NCBI RefSeq assembly: GCF_045290345.1
Contig: NZ_CP155447.1
Location: forward strand, 8,060,001 to 8,124,000
DNA: 64,000 nucleotides
From: Singulisphaera sp045290345
GTDB lineage: Bacteria; Planctomycetota; Planctomycetia; Isosphaerales; Isosphaeraceae
Direction of reading: 5' to 3'
The notes below the pieces were generated by a model. That model was not told where the DNA came from. It saw only the letters and a list, made by a program, of their open reading frames with translations, and did not search any database. A program made the translations under genes and the position numbers. Shown here one piece after another: positions 17,190-25,588 of the stretch (positions are counted from its first letter, which is position 1; every line of letters starts with the position of its first letter).

Positions 17190-18773
17190 TCAGGCCATCT
17201 GGTATTCGGGGGATGTCAGGATCAGGCGGGCGACCATGCTGGGGCGGTCCTCCGCGCGGGTGTCGGCACACGCCTTGATCAGGGCATCGCGGGCTGAGGG
17301 ACGAACCGTGGTGACCACGAGCCGGCCGAGCAAGTCGTCGACCAAGACGGTCGGCTCGGCGGGGGGGCCTTGCGGGAAAAGGGCCTCCGGGCGGAACCGG
17401 CACTTCAGCCCTTCCTTCTTACGCTCGGAGCTCCGCTGAGCCATCGCCCCTTCCAATCGGGCGATCATGGCCGGCCCTTGGGTTGCATCGCGCGGCACGG
17501 CCAGGAACCGGTTGAAGCCGATCGGTTCCAACCCCGCTGGCTCCTTGCTGTCAAGCAAGGCCTCGGGCAGGTGGTAGCGGACGGCAAGCGTCCCCGCACC
17601 GATCCAGGTGCGTCCCCCTGGCCAACCCTTCACGTTAGGTGGATTGAACAATTCTTGGCCCATTGCGGCCGTGAGTTGGGCCAGACTCGGGGTTGCCGTG
17701 ACGTCCAGCTTGAGTTGGCGGCAGGCGCCGACAAGCAGTCGGACCGGGCTCTTGATCAACGATCCCCGCGAGGCTTCGGAATAGAATTCGGGCGCGGTGA
17801 AGAGGACGCGGAGGACTGCGCGGATTTCGCCTCGGCTGTCCTGGAATGCAGTGGCCATCCTCGTTCGGAGTCGGCCGTGGGGGTCGACTGCGCCGAAGTA
17901 GTCGGCGAGCTTGCCGGCCAGGAATCGGGCGAGTGCCTCCTGACGGCTGACCAGGGCCACAACGTCATCGAGTTCATAGCGACCCGTCTCCCCGAGGATG
18001 GTTTTCGGCCCGTCGTCGCGACGCTCGGGCATGAACGTCGCGACCAAGCCGTCGCGGGCGAAATCCCGGGGGGTGTCCGCCGCCGTGGCGCGGGTCTGAC
18101 TCATTCCGAGGGGGCCGGCGAGGGTCCAGCCGGTCAAGGCGCGGGCTGTGGCCTTGATGTCCTGCTCGGAGTAGTGGCCGATGCCGAGCGTGAACAACTC
18201 GAAGAATTCGCGGGCGTAGTTCTCGTTCGGCTTGGCCTTGTCGCTGTCCTCGAGGTCGAGGTACATCAGCATCGCCGGATCGAGGGTGACGTCACGAAGG
18301 AGGGGGCGGAAATTTCCCAGGGCGAGGCGGCGGAGCGTCTCGTTCTGCTGATAGATCGCCTGGGAAATCAGGACCTTACCCGTGGCCGTGGCGAAGTGCC
18401 CGTGCCAGAACAGGGTCATGACTTCACGCAATGGAGTCGGCGTGGCAATCATGTGTGCCAGCCACCAGCTTCGCAACTGGTTGATCTCCGTGGCGTAGCG
18501 TCGGCGCGTCGTGCGGTGCCCCTCGGCCGCCTGCTCGCGGGTTGTGTCGGCGAATCGCCGTTCGGTATTGATCCAAGGTTCTTGGACCCAGGCCGGTCGC
18601 TCGGGTGCGACGGCGTGATCGGCCTCGTCGAGCATGAGGTCGACGGCCTTTTCCAAGGGAACGGCGGCAAGTCGGGCCGTCTCCTCGGGAGTGCCACCGA
18701 ATCCGGCGCGGCTGAGCAGGTGTGCCGCGGCCTTCGCGTCCCATGCGGGGGGCTCGTTATGCGAATGTCTCAT
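17190..18773 (-). CDS. DUF1800 domain protein
   Basis: A 527-residue DUF1800 protein. Diagnostic strings are AAHLLSRAGFGGTPEE near the start, WWLAHMIATPTPLREVMTLFWHGHFAT at about 105-130, PNENYAREFFELFTLGIGHYSEQDI at about 185, ARALTGWTL, and NPPNVKGWPGGRTWI near residue 410. No signal peptide is evident. The start is placed at the ATG ending at 18773; the upstream codons to 18818 come from an intergenic repeat. It is followed by its usual partner DUF1501, and the DUF1559 gene upstream is on the same strand across about 130 bp that include the repeat. Confidence 0.93.
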   Translation of the reverse strand: MRHSHNEPPAWDAKAAAHLLSRAGFGGTPEETARLAAVPLEKAVDLMLDEADHAVAPERPAWVQEPWINTERRFADTTREQAAEGHRTTRRRYATEINQLRSWWLAHMIATPTPLREVMTLFWHGHFATATGKVLISQAIYQQNETLRRLALGNFRPLLRDVTLDPAMLMYLDLEDSDKAKPNENYAREFFELFTLGIGHYSEQDIKATARALTGWTLAGPLGMSQTRATAADTPRDFARDGLVATFMPERRDDGPKTILGETGRYELDDVVALVSRQEALARFLAGKLADYFGAVDPHGRLRTRMATAFQDSRGEIRAVLRVLFTAPEFYSEASRGSLIKSPVRLLVGACRQLKLDVTATPSLAQLTAAMGQELFNPPNVKGWPGGRTWIGAGTLAVRYHLPEALLDSKEPAGLEPIGFNRFLAVPRDATQGPAMIARLEGAMAQRSSERKKEGLKCRFRPEALFPQGPPAEPTVLVDDLLGRLVVTTVRPSARDALIKACADTRAEDRPSMVARLILTSPEYQMA

Positions 18774-18800
18774 GAGTTGATTCCTTGCTGGATTGGTAAT

Positions 18801-18874
18801 GTGGGCATGGCCCACCAATTGGGATTTCCCGAGAGCAATGTCAAAGACAGAGGGAATGGAGAGCTGTGCCCACC
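18801..18874. repeat. Palindromic intergenic repeat
   Basis: GTGGGC-ATG-GCCCACC at 18801-18816, with a half-copy GTGCCCACC at 18866-18874. It lies between the DUF1559 stop (18902) and the DUF1800 start (18773), and belongs to the family described at the other intergenic sites. Confidence 0.65.
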
Positions 18875-18901
18875 ATTTGATGAGGGACCACGGTGGCCGG
18901 G

Positions 18902-19912
18902 TTAGAACGCATCGGCCGAGATGACCTCACCCCCCGCCCTTGTCGCCAGGGCACGCCAGGTGGCGAGGTTGATGGAGTCCTTGACGAACTTGACGCTGCC
19001 GTCGCCGTGGAGCGTCAAGACACCGCCCGGGTGCGGTCCCCGAGCGCTCAGCCAGCCGATCCCGTGGCCGTAGACATCCGGGATTTTGCTGTTGGGGGGG
19101 AGATAGGCATTGAACCCCACCATTGCCTCGGTCCCGACGATCCAGGCTGCGCCTCGTGTACCGCTCCAGGAAGTCGCCCCCGCGGCCAACGCGGCGAGGT
19201 CCGGGTTATTCATCGCAGGGGTGTAGCCTCCCGGTGCGACCTTGGAGGGACTTGCCTTGGATGCGATGTTTGCGATCTGGCGATTGCGTTGGAGCGGGAC
19301 CGGCCCCGTCGTATCCTGGCCGAGTCCCAGGAGGCATTGTGAAATGAACATGGTGTTCGTCGTGCCGTCCGTGATGTCGGCGATCCGGGTGGCTGAGTTG
19401 TTCCAGAAGACTCCGTCTGACGGGTAGCGCATGTCGTAAAACGTACCGGTACCCGACCCGACGTTGGCAACGTAACTTGTGCCCGCGGTCGTCATGTTGT
19501 AGTAGTAGCTGGGGTAAAGTGGCGGTTGGGCGTCGCTGGGACAGAGGAAGCCCGCGACCAGGGTGGCGGCCGCCGTCGTCTGCGCGGGGACGAAGGAAAA
19601 GACCGGTGGCGTGGTGGTTACCGACAGGTTGAAATTCATGGTGTTCAGGGTGTTGGCCTGTTCCATGAATGGGAGGATTCTCGCGAAGACCGAGAATCCG
19701 GTCCCGGTCGAGCCGCCATGGCTCGGAAAGACGCTGTGGGTGCTCTCATAGTTGTGCAGAGCCAGTCCCATCTGTTTCAGATTGTTGGTGCTCGTCACCC
19801 GTCGGGCCGCCTCGCGTGCCGCCTGCACGGCGGGGAGCAGCAGCGCAATCATGACCGCGATGATCGCGATCACGACGAGCAATTCAATCAGGGTAAATGC
19901 GCGACTTCGCAT
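18902..19912 (-). CDS. DUF1559 domain protein with canonical prepilin signal
   Basis: A 336-residue DUF1559 protein. It begins MRSRAFTLIELLVVIAII, a canonical prepilin signal though A replaces G just before F, followed by LLPAVQAAREAARR and NNLKQMGLALHNY. Near the C-terminus RGPHPGGVLTLHGDGSVKF contains the H-X9-DG motif, with GGEVI at the end. The middle is rich in T, S and A as usual for the family. It would be anchored in the cytoplasmic membrane by its N-terminal helix and face outward. It is the probable first gene of a transcript continuing into the DUF1800 and DUF1501 genes. Confidence 0.93.
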   Translation of the reverse strand: MRSRAFTLIELLVVIAIIAVMIALLLPAVQAAREAARRVTSTNNLKQMGLALHNYESTHSVFPSHGGSTGTGFSVFARILPFMEQANTLNTMNFNLSVTTTPPVFSFVPAQTTAAATLVAGFLCPSDAQPPLYPSYYYNMTTAGTSYVANVGSGTGTFYDMRYPSDGVFWNNSATRIADITDGTTNTMFISQCLLGLGQDTTGPVPLQRNRQIANIASKASPSKVAPGGYTPAMNNPDLAALAAGATSWSGTRGAAWIVGTEAMVGFNAYLPPNSKIPDVYGHGIGWLSARGPHPGGVLTLHGDGSVKFVKDSINLATWRALATRAGGEVISADAF

Positions 19913-20110
19913 GAGAAATTCTCATTATATTTGGGTGCTTAGATCTTTGGGCTTTTGATGGAATTCCATGGTTGCCGCTGCCGTTGAATCGCCATCTCCA
20001 GGCGCAACGATGCCGGGGCCTGCGCCTGGTGAGGGCAAGTCGGTATCGAGCACCCGTTACGATGCGGCGATCCACGAAGGGCTTGTTGTCGGGGTGGGTG
20101 AGATCAGCCG

Positions 20111-20449
20111 TTAGCGAGGCGGTGCACGGGGACGAGTTGAGAGCTGAGTGATCCTGCCTGAACTGACCGGACCTTTGTCGATTTCACCCGCCAGGACGAG
20201 ATTCACATGAGCGACGATGACTCGCTCGGTCGGTATTTGACCCTGGGCGAGGAAATGGCAGAGGGGACAGGCGTGAGCGGGAATCGGGCTGGCGGCCTTA
20301 CCATGGGGGGCATGGTCAGAGCCGAGCACTGAGTTATGGAGTGAACAACCGACGAGGGCGTGAAGGGAGGAACCACCAAGCGCAATCGTGCCGTAGCAAA
20401 GCGTGAAGAGAACCGCGAGTCGTGTGAGACTGACACGGTGAATGGCCAA
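20111..20449 (-). CDS. Small hypothetical exported protein with CPLC motif
   Basis: A 112-residue protein. An N-terminal signal-like helix (LTRLAVLFTLCYGTIALG) is followed by SSLHALVGCSLHN, several histidines and HACPLCHFLAQGQ. This layout, a leader, a His-rich spacer and a C-x2-C before FLAQ, resembles a small family I associate with planctomycetes and, loosely, DUF2946-type proteins. The C/H cluster could bind a metal, which is inference. It overlaps other short frames on both strands, so the call rests on the signal-like start and motif. No operon partner: DUF1559 is on the same strand 200 bp downstream and plsY ends 280 bp upstream. Confidence 0.55.
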   Translation of the reverse strand: MAIHRVSLTRLAVLFTLCYGTIALGGSSLHALVGCSLHNSVLGSDHAPHGKAASPIPAHACPLCHFLAQGQIPTERVIVAHVNLVLAGEIDKGPVSSGRITQLSTRPRAPPR

Positions 20450-20608
20450 GGAGATTCGTCCCTAATCCGATGGTGGCTATCGATCCCAAGAGGGCTCTGC
20501 ACGTTCGCGAACGAGGTCGCGAAATCGAGCGATCTCTCAGGGATAGTGCCCCTCTGGACCATTCAGTTCCCGATGCAACCTCTCCTCTGGGCCGGTTTGC
20601 GCAACGAC

Positions 20609-20645
20609 AAGGCCGTGGTCGGCTTTTGAAGTCGACCACGGCCTT
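20609..20645. terminator. Perfect 13 bp hairpin downstream of plsY fusion gene
   Basis: AAGGCCGTGGTCG (20609-20621) pairs with CGACCACGGCCTT (20633-20645) around an eleven-base loop. It lies about 80 bp beyond the stop of the minus-strand plsY fusion gene. There is no T-tract on either side, so it could be an mRNA 3'-end structure rather than a classical terminator. Confidence 0.5.
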
Positions 20646-20725
20646 CTTGATGATTGAATGTTCTGATTAATCGCGTCGTTGATTCACAGCAAGGTGATCA
20701 GAAGCGGACTCCCCTCCGTGACGCA

Positions 20726-22495
20726 TCAACGCCGGCGATTCTCATGCTCCGAGATGGCCACTTGTGCATGTTCAGGATTGCCGATCTTCCCGGGTCGATT
20801 GCGAACGGCGATGAGGTGGACGCTCCCCGACCGGGTCGCCACGGCGAGTAAGCCCCGCTCGGGCGAGAACGCCAGACCCATCGGGCGGGCGACCCCCAGG
20901 TTCAACGAGCCGGCTCGCAACGGGAACTGGCCGAGGAGTCGGCGCGTGGCGGCGTCGATGAGCGTTAGGCCGGGGCCTTGCGGCAGGATGCAGGCGATGC
21001 AACCGCCGCGAGTGGCCACGGTCTTGGGCCATGGGATGACGACGGCGTCGTGGTCGGGAGTGATCGCCGTCAGGATTGAGTCGTCCTCGGTTTCGGACAG
21101 GTGCGGGGCCTGGCTTTTTTCAAGGTCAGATCGGCTGATGAGCGCTGGTTGTTCCCGGTTCGCCAGGTCAACCGCGGCCATCTGGTTCGTGCCGAGCAGG
21201 GTCACCGCGGCATGATTCCCGCTTGCCGAGAGCGTGAGGCGGGCCGGGTCGTCGCCCGGTTGATTGAATTCGAGGCGGCCGACGACCTGGGCCGGCGTGG
21301 CGGCAAGGTCGAACACTTCGAGCGCGGGGGCGGGGCGTTTCTCGTCCCCTTCGCCCTTGCCGGAGGACAAAACGAGGGCATGTCGGCCGTCCGCCGTGAC
21401 GACCAGGTCGTCCGGGTACATCCCTGCAGTGACCGGTTTTCCGACCGGTTCACCTTGGAGATCGAACGCCTGCCACCAGCCTGGCTTGACGTGTCGTTCG
21501 TCGCCCGAAGGCCGGACGAGTACGTAGAGGCGATCCCGGTTCGTCCAGATCGCAACGGGCTTGCCCTCGAGTTCGAGGTCGCGGGCCAGTTCGAGTTGAT
21601 CGCTCTTGGTCACGTGGTAGAGAACCACCCGATTGTATCTCGGGCAGGTGACGGCCAGAAGGTTGCCGTTGTCGGCATACGTTAATCGCTCGGTGCGCTG
21701 ATGACCGGTGCCGACTCGTTCGACCTCGGTCAAGTCATAGGGAGGCAGCCGCAGTTCCAATCGGCGATTCGCCTGGGCGTTGAGTCCGTAGATCGCGCCC
21801 GCACCGGCCAGGGCCAGAATTGGAACCAGAAACAAGGCGACTCGTCCGGAGGGGCGGTTCTTGCGGAACGAGACTTTCGGTTCGGTTCCCGCTTTGATCC
21901 GGACGATATTCTTGCGATGCCGCACGACGAGGAGACTGAACAACCCGATCGTCACGACGCTCATGGCGAGATGCTCCTGATTCCAGGGGTCATCGACCCG
22001 GACGAAGTAGACGGCCAGGAAGACCAGGCCACCAAGCATCGACGAGAAGGACACGAAGCGAGTCACGACCAGCGCGAGCACGAAGCCTACGAAGGCCGCC
22101 AGGCTCGCCACCCAATTGAGTGCGAGCAACGCCCCCAGGCTGGTAGCGACCCCTTTCCCCCCCTTGAATTTCAGGTAGATGGGAAAGTTGTGTCCCATGA
22201 TGGTCGCGAGCGCCACGAAGACGCCGAGCTGCGGGACTGCGTGCCCGGTGTAACGGGCGACGGCCATCGGGAACAAGTAGGTCGGCAGGAACCCTTTGGC
22301 GAGGTCGAGCAAGAACACAAAGACGAAGAAGCGGAACCCGAGCACTCGGCCCACGTTGGTGGCACCGATGTTGCCCGACCCGACCGTGCGGATGTCGACC
22401 CCGCGTGCCCAGAGTGCGGTGAGATAGCCGAACGGGATCGCGCCGATCAGGTAGGCGACCGGGATCATCAAGAGGGCCAAGGTGGTCGAGTTCAC
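20726..22495 (-). CDS. plsY: PlsY glycerol-3-phosphate acyltransferase fused to a beta-propeller
   Basis: A 589-residue protein with two parts. Residues 1-205 are PlsY, the membrane enzyme that moves an acyl group from acyl-phosphate to glycerol-3-phosphate in phospholipid synthesis. All three family motifs are present: VGSGNIGATNVGR, GHNFPIYLKF with KGGKGVAT, and a late segment ending RHRKNIVRI, along with several membrane helices. After another helix (VALFLVPILALAGAGAIYGL) comes a roughly 350-residue C-terminal half with repeated beta-propeller-like blades, such as LTYADNGNLLAVTCPRYNRV, LVVTADGRHALVLSSGKG and GLAFSPERGLLAVATRSG. Usual PlsY is about 200 residues and stops after the first part. 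A GTG start overlaps the nucleotidyltransferase stop by 4 bp. The propeller may be periplasmic or cytoplasmic; its role is unknown. Confidence 0.9.
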   Translation of the reverse strand: MNSTTLALLMIPVAYLIGAIPFGYLTALWARGVDIRTVGSGNIGATNVGRVLGFRFFVFVFLLDLAKGFLPTYLFPMAVARYTGHAVPQLGVFVALATIMGHNFPIYLKFKGGKGVATSLGALLALNWVASLAAFVGFVLALVVTRFVSFSSMLGGLVFLAVYFVRVDDPWNQEHLAMSVVTIGLFSLLVVRHRKNIVRIKAGTEPKVSFRKNRPSGRVALFLVPILALAGAGAIYGLNAQANRRLELRLPPYDLTEVERVGTGHQRTERLTYADNGNLLAVTCPRYNRVVLYHVTKSDQLELARDLELEGKPVAIWTNRDRLYVLVRPSGDERHVKPGWWQAFDLQGEPVGKPVTAGMYPDDLVVTADGRHALVLSSGKGEGDEKRPAPALEVFDLAATPAQVVGRLEFNQPGDDPARLTLSASGNHAAVTLLGTNQMAAVDLANREQPALISRSDLEKSQAPHLSETEDDSILTAITPDHDAVVIPWPKTVATRGGCIACILPQGPGLTLIDAATRRLLGQFPLRAGSLNLGVARPMGLAFSPERGLLAVATRSGSVHLIAVRNRPGKIGNPEHAQVAISEHENRRR

Positions 22496-23253
22496 TGGTC
22501 GCGTCCCATCTTCAACTTCGGCTTTTCGATGTCGCCCAGGAAGGCGGCCCTGCGCGACTCGAAAATCTCGTTGGCGGTGGCGTAGTCGTCGTGTCGTCCG
22601 ATGTCGAGCCAGTAGCAGTCCTGGCGGAAGCAGTGCACGGGTGACCCTTGCTTGCGCATCGCTTCGAGCAAGTTGGGCATCGGCAACGGTTGGCCCGGCA
22701 CGAGGAAGTCCCAGGCCGACGGGTCGAGGATGTAGACGCCCATACTGACCTGGAAGGAGTATTCCGGCTTCTCACGGTAACCGGTCAGGACGTGCGCGTC
22801 ATCGGCGTTGTCGAACTCGAGCACGCCGAAGTCGATCCTGACTTCGCGGGGGTAGGATGCGACCGTCGCGGCCGCCCCGCGCTCGCGGTGGAAGTCGTAC
22901 ATGTCGCCATAATTCAAGGTGGTGAGAATGTCTCCGTTGATCACGAGCACCGGCTCGCGGGGCCGTTCGAGCAGCGTCAGGCCTCCCGCGGTCCCGAGTG
23001 GGGTGACCTCGCGACGGTAGTTGAGCTTGGTGCCGAATTTCTTACCGTTGCCGCAAAAGGCCTCGATCAGTTCGGTCAGGTAGCCGGTGATAATCGTGAC
23101 GTCATCGAAGCCGAATCGAGCGAGTTGGCGAAGCACGACCTCGATGATCGGCATCGGGTCATCTTCACCCAGGGGCATCAGCGGCTTGGGAAAGACGTGT
23201 GTGAACGGGCGGAGCCTCGTCCCCTTGCCACCCGCGAGGAGGACCGCTTGCAT
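22492..23253 (-). CDS. Sugar-1-phosphate nucleotidyltransferase
   Basis: A 253-residue enzyme of the nucleotidyltransferase family that makes NDP-sugars from sugar-1-phosphates. MQAVLLAGGKGTRLRPFTHVFPKPLMPLG contains the G-G-x-G-T-R-L-x-P and P-K-P motifs; VINGDILT holds the metal-binding D; REKPEYSFQVSMGVYIL is the sugar-binding stretch. It is most like mannose- or glucose-1-phosphate enzymes; the exact sugar cannot be read. The ATG at 23253 follows AGGAG at nine bases; the open frame beyond it is repeat sequence. It overlaps the plsY fusion by 4 bp and lies in the envelope-glycan cluster, so its product probably feeds the nearby glycosyltransferases. Confidence 0.9.
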   Translation of the reverse strand: MQAVLLAGGKGTRLRPFTHVFPKPLMPLGEDDPMPIIEVVLRQLARFGFDDVTIITGYLTELIEAFCGNGKKFGTKLNYRREVTPLGTAGGLTLLERPREPVLVINGDILTTLNYGDMYDFHRERGAAATVASYPREVRIDFGVLEFDNADDAHVLTGYREKPEYSFQVSMGVYILDPSAWDFLVPGQPLPMPNLLEAMRKQGSPVHCFRQDCYWLDIGRHDDYATANEIFESRRAAFLGDIEKPKLKMGRDQ

Positions 23254-23329
23254 TGTGAGGACTCCTATCAAAAAAACGATTAAGTGCAGATCCCTACAAG
23301 AGAATTCGGACCCATTCGTCCCGTCTTGT

Positions 23330-23441
23330 AGGGTGGGCACGGCCCACCATCTTTTTTGTTTTCGCTCTGCAAGATGTCGGGGAGCGTGTGCTGTCTGTGC
23401 CACTCTCCCATGCCACTTTCCTGGTGGGCCGTGCCCACCCT
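23330..23441. repeat. Inverted pair of palindromic intergenic repeats
   Basis: GGTGGGC-ACG-GCCCACC at 23332-23348 preceded by GTAG, and its inverse GGTGGGC-CGT-GCCCACC at 23423-23439 followed by CTAC. The two 21-base arms are inverted copies separated by about 70 bp, so the element could also fold as one large hairpin. It sits between the GT4 stop (23463) and the nucleotidyltransferase start. Confidence 0.8.
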
Positions 23442-23462
23442 ACGGAAAAATCAACGGGGGCC

Positions 23463-24686
23463 TTATCGTCGCGCTTTCTTGGAAGCGTTGCGATTCCCGT
23501 GCGGAGTTCTTCGGGTCTTGGATCCGGCGACGTCCTCGAAGACCTGGACCAGACGGGTGACATGCTTCTCGAACGATTGTTCGAGACCGAGTTGCATGGC
23601 ACGCTCTGACATCAAGCGACGAGCGTTGTCGTCGGTCATCCGGTCGATCGCGCCGATCATTTCGCCGATCGCATCGGGGGCCGTCAGAATGTAGCCTTCG
23701 CGGCCGTCGGTCATGACCTCGCCAGCCCCGTTGCACGAGGTTGTGATCACGGGGAGACCGCACGCCAGGGCCTCGAAGACGACGAGCGAGCAGGGATCGT
23801 AGAAGGTGGGCAGAACGAAGAAGTCGCTCGCCCAGAAGCAGGGACGAATATCGGGGGTGTACCCCATCCAGTGAATCGTGTCGGCCAGATCGAGGTTCTC
23901 AGCCATTCGGCGGAAGCGAGCGATCTTGCCGCCTCCACAGACGAGCAAGTGGACCGGGCGTCCCTGGGGATCGAGCCGTTTCCGCTCGGCCAACGACTTC
24001 AGCAGGGGTGCGAGCCCCTTGAGGGCGAAGTTATGGCCGACGAACAGGGCGACCAGGTCGTTCGGCGCCAGGCCAACCTTGTTGCGGAAGGCGCAACGGT
24101 TGGCCGCGGGGTGATCGACCTGCAAACGGTCGGCATCGATGGCATTGGGGATGACATGAATGCGCGATCGCGGGATGTGGTGGTACTCTTGAAGATGTTC
24201 CTTGACCATGTTGCTGACGGCGATCACGCGCGCCTGGCGCTGGGGATCGTATTGCTTCTGCTCGATCGCCTGGTAGGTCCAGAACTTGGGGTTGGCCAGC
24301 TTGCCCAGGCGATAGAGCGAGCGTTTGAAGCCCGCGGGGAAGCGCTTGGAGTTCGCCTCGAGGCTGCCGCGATGGACCCCGCCTTGGGGAATGATGACGT
24401 CGTGGTACCAGGTGTTGATCAGGCCGACCGAGCAGTCGTACGAGGCCTCGCTGAGCGCCTTCTCCGAGTTCTTGGCGAAACTTCGGATTCGGGCCGTGCG
24501 GGTCCGCCCGTCCGCCGCGATCGGGATACATTCCACTTCGGGGGGAAGAGCCCCCTCACGCCAGGACTCGGCGTAAAGGTCGACCGCGTGCCCCAACTTG
24601 ATGAGGTGCTGACAGAGATCGACGACGTAAGTCTCGGCTCCGCCTCGCGTCGGGTCGACCCTCTGGAAATTCAGGGCCAAACGCAT
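23463..24686 (-). CDS. Glycosyltransferase family 4, WaaG-like
   Basis: A 407-residue GT-B glycosyltransferase. The opening MRLALNFQRVDPTRGGAETYV with G-G-A-E near residue 16, the HDVIIPQGGVHRGSLE stretch, VIAVSNMVKEHL, then VIPNAIDADR, ALFVGHNFALKGL and finally FVLPTFYDPCSLVVFEALACGLPVIT match the LPS core glucosyltransferase WaaG group. E in the last string is the usual nucleotide-sugar contact. It would add a hexose to an LPS-type core on the cytoplasmic face of the inner membrane. It follows the WaaP-like kinase by about 60 bp, an arrangement also seen in proteobacterial waa clusters. Confidence 0.9.
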   Translation of the reverse strand: MRLALNFQRVDPTRGGAETYVVDLCQHLIKLGHAVDLYAESWREGALPPEVECIPIAADGRTRTARIRSFAKNSEKALSEASYDCSVGLINTWYHDVIIPQGGVHRGSLEANSKRFPAGFKRSLYRLGKLANPKFWTYQAIEQKQYDPQRQARVIAVSNMVKEHLQEYHHIPRSRIHVIPNAIDADRLQVDHPAANRCAFRNKVGLAPNDLVALFVGHNFALKGLAPLLKSLAERKRLDPQGRPVHLLVCGGGKIARFRRMAENLDLADTIHWMGYTPDIRPCFWASDFFVLPTFYDPCSLVVFEALACGLPVITTSCNGAGEVMTDGREGYILTAPDAIGEMIGAIDRMTDDNARRLMSERAMQLGLEQSFEKHVTRLVQVFEDVAGSKTRRTPHGNRNASKKARR

Positions 24687-24747
24687 CGTCTATTTCTCCC
24701 AGACCCCAGCCATTGTTTTCGTTTGGAAAGAGAATCGTCAGTGACAA

Positions 24748-25588
24748 CTAATTGTTATGAGAAAAATAACGATCCGCTTTCATTTGAATCATTCGTGCCT
24801 GCCAGCCCGGTCGTCGTAACGCAAGCCTGCGCCGGTAGAGTGCCCAGAACCTCAAAATGTCGCGGTCGTTGATCCCAGGCACCCCGCGCGTCGAGAAGAG
24901 CAGTTGCCCGAGGTCCTTCCAGCGCCAGCGGTCGGGCCACAACCGATGCTCCTGCGTGCGGTGCAGGTCGATCAGGGTCAAGCTGGGCAATGGGTCCGCC
25001 GTCCGATCCATGTCCACGAAGAAGTGGCAGAGGTAGAGGTCTTTATGGAACACGTTCGCGGCGTGCAGGGTCGCGACGATCCGGGCCATCTCGGCGATGA
25101 CCTTCCGCTTCCAGGCCGCGAGACTCGCGGGTGTGGGCAGCCACCAACTCGGGCATGGCCTCGTTGAGCGCGAGGCAGCCGGTCAACTCGGCGATCATCA
25201 GGAAGCTTTTCAATGCGCCCCAGGGGCCGATCTGCTCGCCGGCCGCGACCACCTCGGGAACGGCGATGCCAAGCGCCCGGACCCGTTCGAGGTGCGCCCA
25301 TTCGGCCGACGCGGGGGTGTGCTTTCCATTCGGGTGGATCAAAGCTCCGAGCCGCGCGGGCCAGGGAAGTTCGAAGTGCCGCTTTAGGTAGACCGACAGC
25401 GGCCCTGACGGGGCATGGAAGACGACCCGGGCGGTCGATCGACCCTGCTTGGCATGCAGTCGATCGCGGCTCTCCAGATCCATCACCGTCGCCTCGAGAT
25501 CGGCCGGAAACGCCGCGCGGTGATGTTCGGCGAACCAGGTCCAGCCGGTGCCTCGAACCAGTCGTTTCCAGAGCGTGCCGTGTCTCAT
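24748..25588 (-). pseudogene. WaaP/InaA-type LPS core kinase, one-base frameshift
   Basis: Two overlapping frames together give about 280 residues, the normal WaaP length. The first part has AVVFHAPSG-like strands, VYLKRHFELPWPARLGALIHP, and ALGIAVPEVVAAGE. The second has KVIAEMARIVATLHAANVFHKDLYLCHFFVDM and LIDLHRTQEHR. The H-x-D-L-Y-L-C-H string is the catalytic-loop signature of the WaaP heptose kinase, and L-I-D-L-H-R holds the metal-binding D. The frames join if one base is removed from the GGG/CCC run at 25135-25137. Its start overlaps the next gene by 4 bp (ATGA), as expected for an intact operon member, so a sequencing error is at least as likely as inactivation. WaaP phosphorylates an inner-core heptose, stabilising the outer membrane. 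Confidence 0.85.

Noticed and set aside
17370..18905. A 511-codon plus-strand frame opposite the DUF1800 gene
   Set aside because: Antisense to a protein with all DUF1800 signature strings; the translation looks like nothing known.
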